In this document: positions 62,403-64,000 of the stretch, one piece after another
Layout of the letters: each line of letters starts with the position of its first letter
Position numbering within the stretch: position 1 is the stretch's first letter
Origin: Rs1 sp038900335
Lineage (GTDB): Bacteria; Pseudomonadota; Gammaproteobacteria; Pseudomonadales; Balneatricaceae
Length of the DNA stretch: 64,000 nt
Direction of reading: 5' to 3'
NCBI GenBank assembly: GCA_038900335.1
Contig: JBBMRB010000014.1
Span: 41,667 to 105,666, forward strand
The notes under the pieces: model-generated
Database searches by the model: none
Told to the model about the DNA's origin: nothing
Seen by the model: the letters and a program-made list of their open reading frames with translations, nothing else
Program-made: the position numbers and the translations under genes

Positions 62403-62431
62403 CGGCAAAGTTTAACAGCAATCCTTTGCCG
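62403..62431. other. Hairpin between truA and trpF with T-run on the plus strand
   Basis: Perfect CGGCAAAG/CTTTGCCG arms with a 13-base loop. The eight-T run lies on the plus-strand side, although the flanking genes run the other way. In the minus direction only weak Ts follow. It could be an attenuator-like element before trpF. Confidence 0.45.
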
Positions 62432-62495
62432 GCACTATTTTTTTTGCTCGTTTTAAAGGGTTTTTAAACGAATATCCGCTTTTTAACACTGCGTA

Positions 62496-63338
62496 TTAAC
62501 CGATAAAGTACGGGCCTATTTTGGAGGCAGGCAGTTGATATTTATCTGGGTATTTTACATCGACAAAATACAAACCATGTGGCGGGGCAGTGACGCCTCC
62601 CTGCCTTCTATCCCTCGCATCTAACACTTGTTTTGCCCACACAGGCTCAGCTTCACCCGCCCCTATTTTCATCAGCACACCAGCGATATTACGAATCATA
62701 TGATGCAAAAAAGCATTGGCCTGTACATCAAGCACAATCATCGCACCGCGCTGATAAACATCTATATTAGTAATCGTGCGCACAGGGCCGCTAGCCTGAC
62801 AAGCGACAGCACGATAAGATGTAAAATCATGCTCGCCTTGCAAATACTTTGCACCACTGTGCATAGCATCAACATCAAGAGCCTTATGCGTCCATGTTAC
62901 CCCTTTTGCCAAGACAGCAGGCATCACAGGGTTGGCGTAAATGATATAGCGGTAACGTCGATGTAATGCTGCGAAACGCGCGTGAAAGCTATCATCGACA
63001 GCTTTGGCCCACTGAATTGAAATATCTGCTGGCAAATGACTATTAGTGCCCAGCACCCAAGCTCTTTCATCTCTTTTGGCAACGCTATCAAAATGAATAA
63101 TTTGATAGGTTCCATTAACACCGGTATCAGTACGCCCTGCACAGACAACACTGACCTCATGATTCGCTATTTTAGATAATGCATTTTCGACATGCTCTTG
63201 CACTGTCGGCAGAGCATCATACTTTTGTTTTTGCCAACCTTTGTAATTTGCGCCTGCATACTCAACACATAGGGCAAAACGGCGAGAGGCGACTTGCGTC
63301 GCCTCCTCTATTGGTAATTGTTCTACATCTTGTGACAA
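62496..63338 (-). CDS. truA: tRNA pseudouridine synthase A
   Basis: Makes pseudouridine at 38-40 of the anticodon arm. The catalytic aspartate is D71 in CAGRTDTGV, with FHARFAALHRRYRYIIYA near 118-135 and NAFLHHMIRNIAG near 213. It is 280 residues. It follows fimV, the order found in Pseudomonas and related bacteria (fimV-truA-trpF). Confidence 0.95.
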   Translation of the reverse strand: MSQDVEQLPIEEATQVASRRFALCVEYAGANYKGWQKQKYDALPTVQEHVENALSKIANHEVSVVCAGRTDTGVNGTYQIIHFDSVAKRDERAWVLGTNSHLPADISIQWAKAVDDSFHARFAALHRRYRYIIYANPVMPAVLAKGVTWTHKALDVDAMHSGAKYLQGEHDFTSYRAVACQASGPVRTITNIDVYQRGAMIVLDVQANAFLHHMIRNIAGVLMKIGAGEAEPVWAKQVLDARDRRQGGVTAPPHGLYFVDVKYPDKYQLPASKIGPYFIG

Positions 63339-63382
63339 CCAAATTACTCCTTCTGTGTCATTATTTACTGATATATAATGGA

Positions 63383-64000
63383 CTATTGTATACTATCTAA
63401 TAACTCTTGCGCTTCTTTAAGATGCTCAGCATCGGCACCATCCATCACTTCTTTAATAATATCTTTAGCGCCATCGGCATCACCCATTTCTATGTAGGCA
63501 CGCGCTAAGTCTAATTTCATTCTCAACCCATCCTCGCCTGATAGAAGATCCATGTTTTCTTCGTTATCCTCATCAAACTCAGGGGCTATTTCCTCTAGCG
63601 CAATATCATCATCCGTACTAGATAGTAGCTGAGCAACTTGGTCTTCAAGTTCTTCTTGAGGGTCCTTTGCAGGCTCGGACTCTAATTCACGCGCATCAAT
63701 ATCAGCGTCTAATTCATCTTCTTGCGTATCGTTGAGAAGATCGAACAAAGCATCATCCATTGGCAATTCATCTTCTTCGCCTTCTTCATCACCATCAAGC
63801 ACTGCATCGTCTAAAGACAACTCTTCAGGCTCTAATTCATCTTCGAGTGTTAATTGCCCGCTATCTTCTGCTAGCTCTATTTCATCTTCTAAACTTTCGT
63901 CTAGCGTCTCTTCTAAGCTTTCATCTAGCGTCTCTTCTAACGTCTCATCTAAGCTTTCGTCTAGCGTCTCTTCTAACGTCTCTTCTAAGCTTTCGTCTAG
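63383..64000 (-). CDS. fimV: FimV C-terminal fragment
   Basis: The window ends inside this gene, leaving its last 205 codons plus a stop. The frame is open to base 64000. It is very acidic: a (L-D-E-S-L-E-E-T)-type repeat, more Asp/Glu-rich sequence, then the conserved C-terminal TPR-like cap MKLDLARAYIEMGD...AKDIIKEVM that marks FimV. FimV is a polar inner-membrane hub for type IV pili assembly and polar localisation; the LysM and membrane parts are beyond the window. Confidence 0.9.
   Translation of the reverse strand, partial: LDESLEETLEETLDESLDETLEETLDESLEETLDESLEDEIELAEDSGQLTLEDELEPEELSLDDAVLDGDEEGEEDELPMDDALFDLLNDTQEDELDADIDARELESEPAKDPQEELEDQVAQLLSSTDDDIALEEIAPEFDEDNEENMDLLSGEDGLRMKLDLARAYIEMGDADGAKDIIKEVMDGADAEHLKEAQELLDSIQ
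63890..64000 (-). repeat. 24-bp acidic repeats in fimV
   Basis: Tandem eight-residue LDESLEET-type units, some shortened to LEET or LDET, continue past the window edge. The near-identical DNA suggests length variation. Confidence 0.8.

Noticed and set aside
1..64000. tRNA, rRNA, prophage, transposase or integrase genes
   Set aside because: None was seen on reading the gaps and gene products. A tRNAscan run would settle the tRNA question.

Overview
The window is 64 kb of an AT-rich (roughly 40% GC by eye) chromosome from a gammaproteobacterium, probably a marine relative of the Pseudomonas/Cellvibrionales group. The reasons are the block purF-cvpA-SPOR-folC-accD-trpA-trpB-trpF-truA-fimV at the right end, the mnmA-hflD-purB block at the left end, and an arginine/ornithine-type ABC system with an AotO-like partner. 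I saw no rRNA, tRNA, CRISPR array, insertion sequence or prophage. Both ends cut genes: mnmA at the left and fimV at the right. Every functional statement here is read from sequence motifs and family knowledge; nothing was searched or computed.

Layout. 1-2.5 kb: end of mnmA, hflD, purB. 2.6-7.3 kb: polar amino-acid ABC transporter, split into a minus arm (ATPase and an AotO-like metallohydrolase) and a plus arm (binding protein and two permeases). 7.4-17.2 kb: scattered single genes (NYN protein, cold-shock protein, a receiver/HD-GYP regulator, a Cys/Met PLP enzyme, a MocR regulator, a prephenate dehydratase with a TTG start, DUF924, ung, an FetB-like permease, 3-hydroxybutyrate dehydrogenase). 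17.4-23.5 kb: assimilatory nitrate reductase nasA divergent from nirB-nirD. Each arm has an excellent sigma-54 -24/-12 element, with an NtrC-like palindrome between them. 23.6-29.7 kb: a diiron ferritin-like protein, an unrecognised protein with seven 26-residue Pro/Ala repeats, mltA, a GNAT/DUF2156 pair and an EamA transporter. 30-38.9 kb: xdhA-xdhB-xdhC, a RidA-like gene and guaD for purine salvage or breakdown to urate, running on into a TlpA-like thioredoxin, a membrane protein, SCO and a PCuAC copper chaperone. 38.9-39.7 kb: hydroxypyruvate isomerase.

40-46.3 kb is the most unusual region. It is an orphan type VI secretion-style toxin cassette on the minus strand: a DUF4123 adaptor, a 490-residue effector body with a membrane segment, an AHH-family nuclease as a separate cistron, then four tandem Imm11-like immunity paralogues. 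No VgrG, Hcp or PAAR gene is present. The nuclease frame is interrupted at an A7 run, and the -1 frame continues uninterrupted into a C-terminal half whose stop codon overlaps the first immunity start. This suggests a frameshifted, slippage-controlled or mis-sequenced toxin. The immunity copies are mosaics of each other.

46.5-50.1 kb: a DUF2937-type membrane protein and an arsenate module made of a fused ArsC-ArsR protein, an ArsJ-linked GAPDH and ArsJ. 50.3-54.3 kb: acyl-CoA dehydrogenase, a divergent AraC regulator and dusC. 54.5-64 kb: the conserved housekeeping block.
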